From NCBI RefSeq assembly GCF_964275005.1, contig NC_092686.1, positions 43,522,333 to 43,586,332 on the forward strand: a stretch of DNA of 64,000 nucleotides, read 5' to 3'. How positions within the stretch are numbered: the stretch's first letter is position 1; the number at the start of each line of letters is the position of its first letter. The position numbers and the translations under genes are program-made. The notes under the pieces are model-generated. The model was not told where the DNA came from. It saw nothing but the letters and a program-made list of their open reading frames with translations, and ran no database searches. This document shows, piece by piece, positions 63,182 to 64,000 of this stretch. Source of the stretch: Diadema setosum (Eukaryota; Echinodermata; Echinoidea; Diadematoida; Diadematidae).

Positions 63182-64000
63182 GTTAGTCCATGACAAACCA
63201 ATGAGGACAAGATGGCCTTGATGTGAAAATCAGTCCAGTTTAGGAGGTCCCAATTCATTGGTCTTTATCTTTTGTTTCATCAGTGTTAATTCAATTTGTC
63301 CTTATTATACATTCATAGAGGTTGACCAATTATAAGAACAAGAAATGCTTAGGAAATACAGATACATGTTTCATGCATGAACATAGATAATGACTTCTGA
63401 ATATAAAGTACTGTATGTACCTTGGTAGTAACACTTGAATCTGAAACTTGTGAAAACGGAGAATGGGTTGACATGGAATTCCTAGTCACCGTCAAGAAAC
63501 ATATTTCCATTGATCAGTGATCATTGATCATTGAGTTTGGTTACCAGATAAGTGAGAATAGGCAATAAATATTATAATTGAGGAAGAAAACAGGCAATAT
63601 TCATGGCAGACAAATACTGAGCTTAATCAGGCTTTCCATATATTTTGCAATTTTGAATAAAGATTTGAGTACATGTACTGTGACATTAGTCATATATTTC
63701 TCGGGATGTTTTAATGCATAAAAGGATTTAAAAATTTGTGAATTCATATATTGTAATCACGGGAATCTGGCCATGCATTCTTCGATTTATTAATTTCATG
63801 TGATGAAAAAAATACATTTTTTAGTATTCCCAAATAAATGCCAGTCAACATGCTATAAAGTGTTTTGTGTCTTGCTGCATGTTCAATAATTTCATGTTAA
63901 TGCATGAGTAACTTTCACTACAAAGGATGTGCATTTTGTCTAATCAAGGAGGTTGAAGAGATGGAGTAACAACAGAGTTATTCCCCTTGATCTATGTTCG
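63182..64000. other. intron after the RYBP-like exon
   Basis: Begins GTTAGT; AT-rich, no further exon seen before the window ends. A perfect tandem GATCATTGATCATTGA near 63,520 is the only local structure noticed. Confidence 0.6.

Overview
The window is animal nuclear DNA: AT-rich, with short GT-AG exons in long introns packed with small DNA transposons. The gene content (a vertebrate-like histidine ammonia-lyase and a RYBP/YAF2 zinc-finger exon) and the style of the repeats suggest a marine invertebrate deuterostome. A sea-urchin-like echinoderm is my best guess, an inference from style and not from a search.

Layout. (1) 1-5,685: flank downstream of the main gene, with one possible exon of a neighbouring gene and several short repeats. 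(2) 5,686-48,647, minus strand: one complete gene, HAL (histidine ammonia-lyase), in 19 coding exons that join in frame to 661 codons. All introns are GT-AG and the active-site motifs are present. Almost all of its 43 kb is intron. (3) 49,693-54,499: a young LTR retrotransposon relic with one long gag/protease-like frame and no recognisable reverse transcriptase. (4) 54,500-63,055: mostly non-coding, with MITE copies, a 100-base assembly gap (58,266-58,365) and a strong fold-back element (59,410-59,951). (5) 63,056-63,181, plus strand: one internal exon of a RYBP/YAF2-type gene, carrying its RanBP2-type zinc finger. HAL and this gene point away from each other.

Mobile DNA dominates the HAL introns. 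The types seen are TTAA-target MITEs with AGGG ends (Kolobok-like), TTAA-target MITEs with CCC ends (piggyBac-like), TA-target MITEs (Tc1/mariner-like), two LINE 3' ends, and a group of non-coding repeats ending in a GC-rich hairpin and carrying AGGTCA/TGACCT tandem arrays. There are also two copies of a large inverted-repeat transposon with subterminal AGGTCA arrays. In intron 2 these form a three-layer nest: a TTAA MITE holds a hairpin-ended array element, which holds the 6-kb inverted-repeat transposon.

Functionally the window holds one metabolic gene (histidine to urocanate) and part of one Polycomb-associated gene; nothing links the two in a pathway. The most interesting material is the repeat biology: nuclear-receptor-like DR1 arrays carried by transposons inside HAL, the nested insertions, and the fold-back element. 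No CRISPR, tRNA, rRNA or bacterial-type operon was seen.
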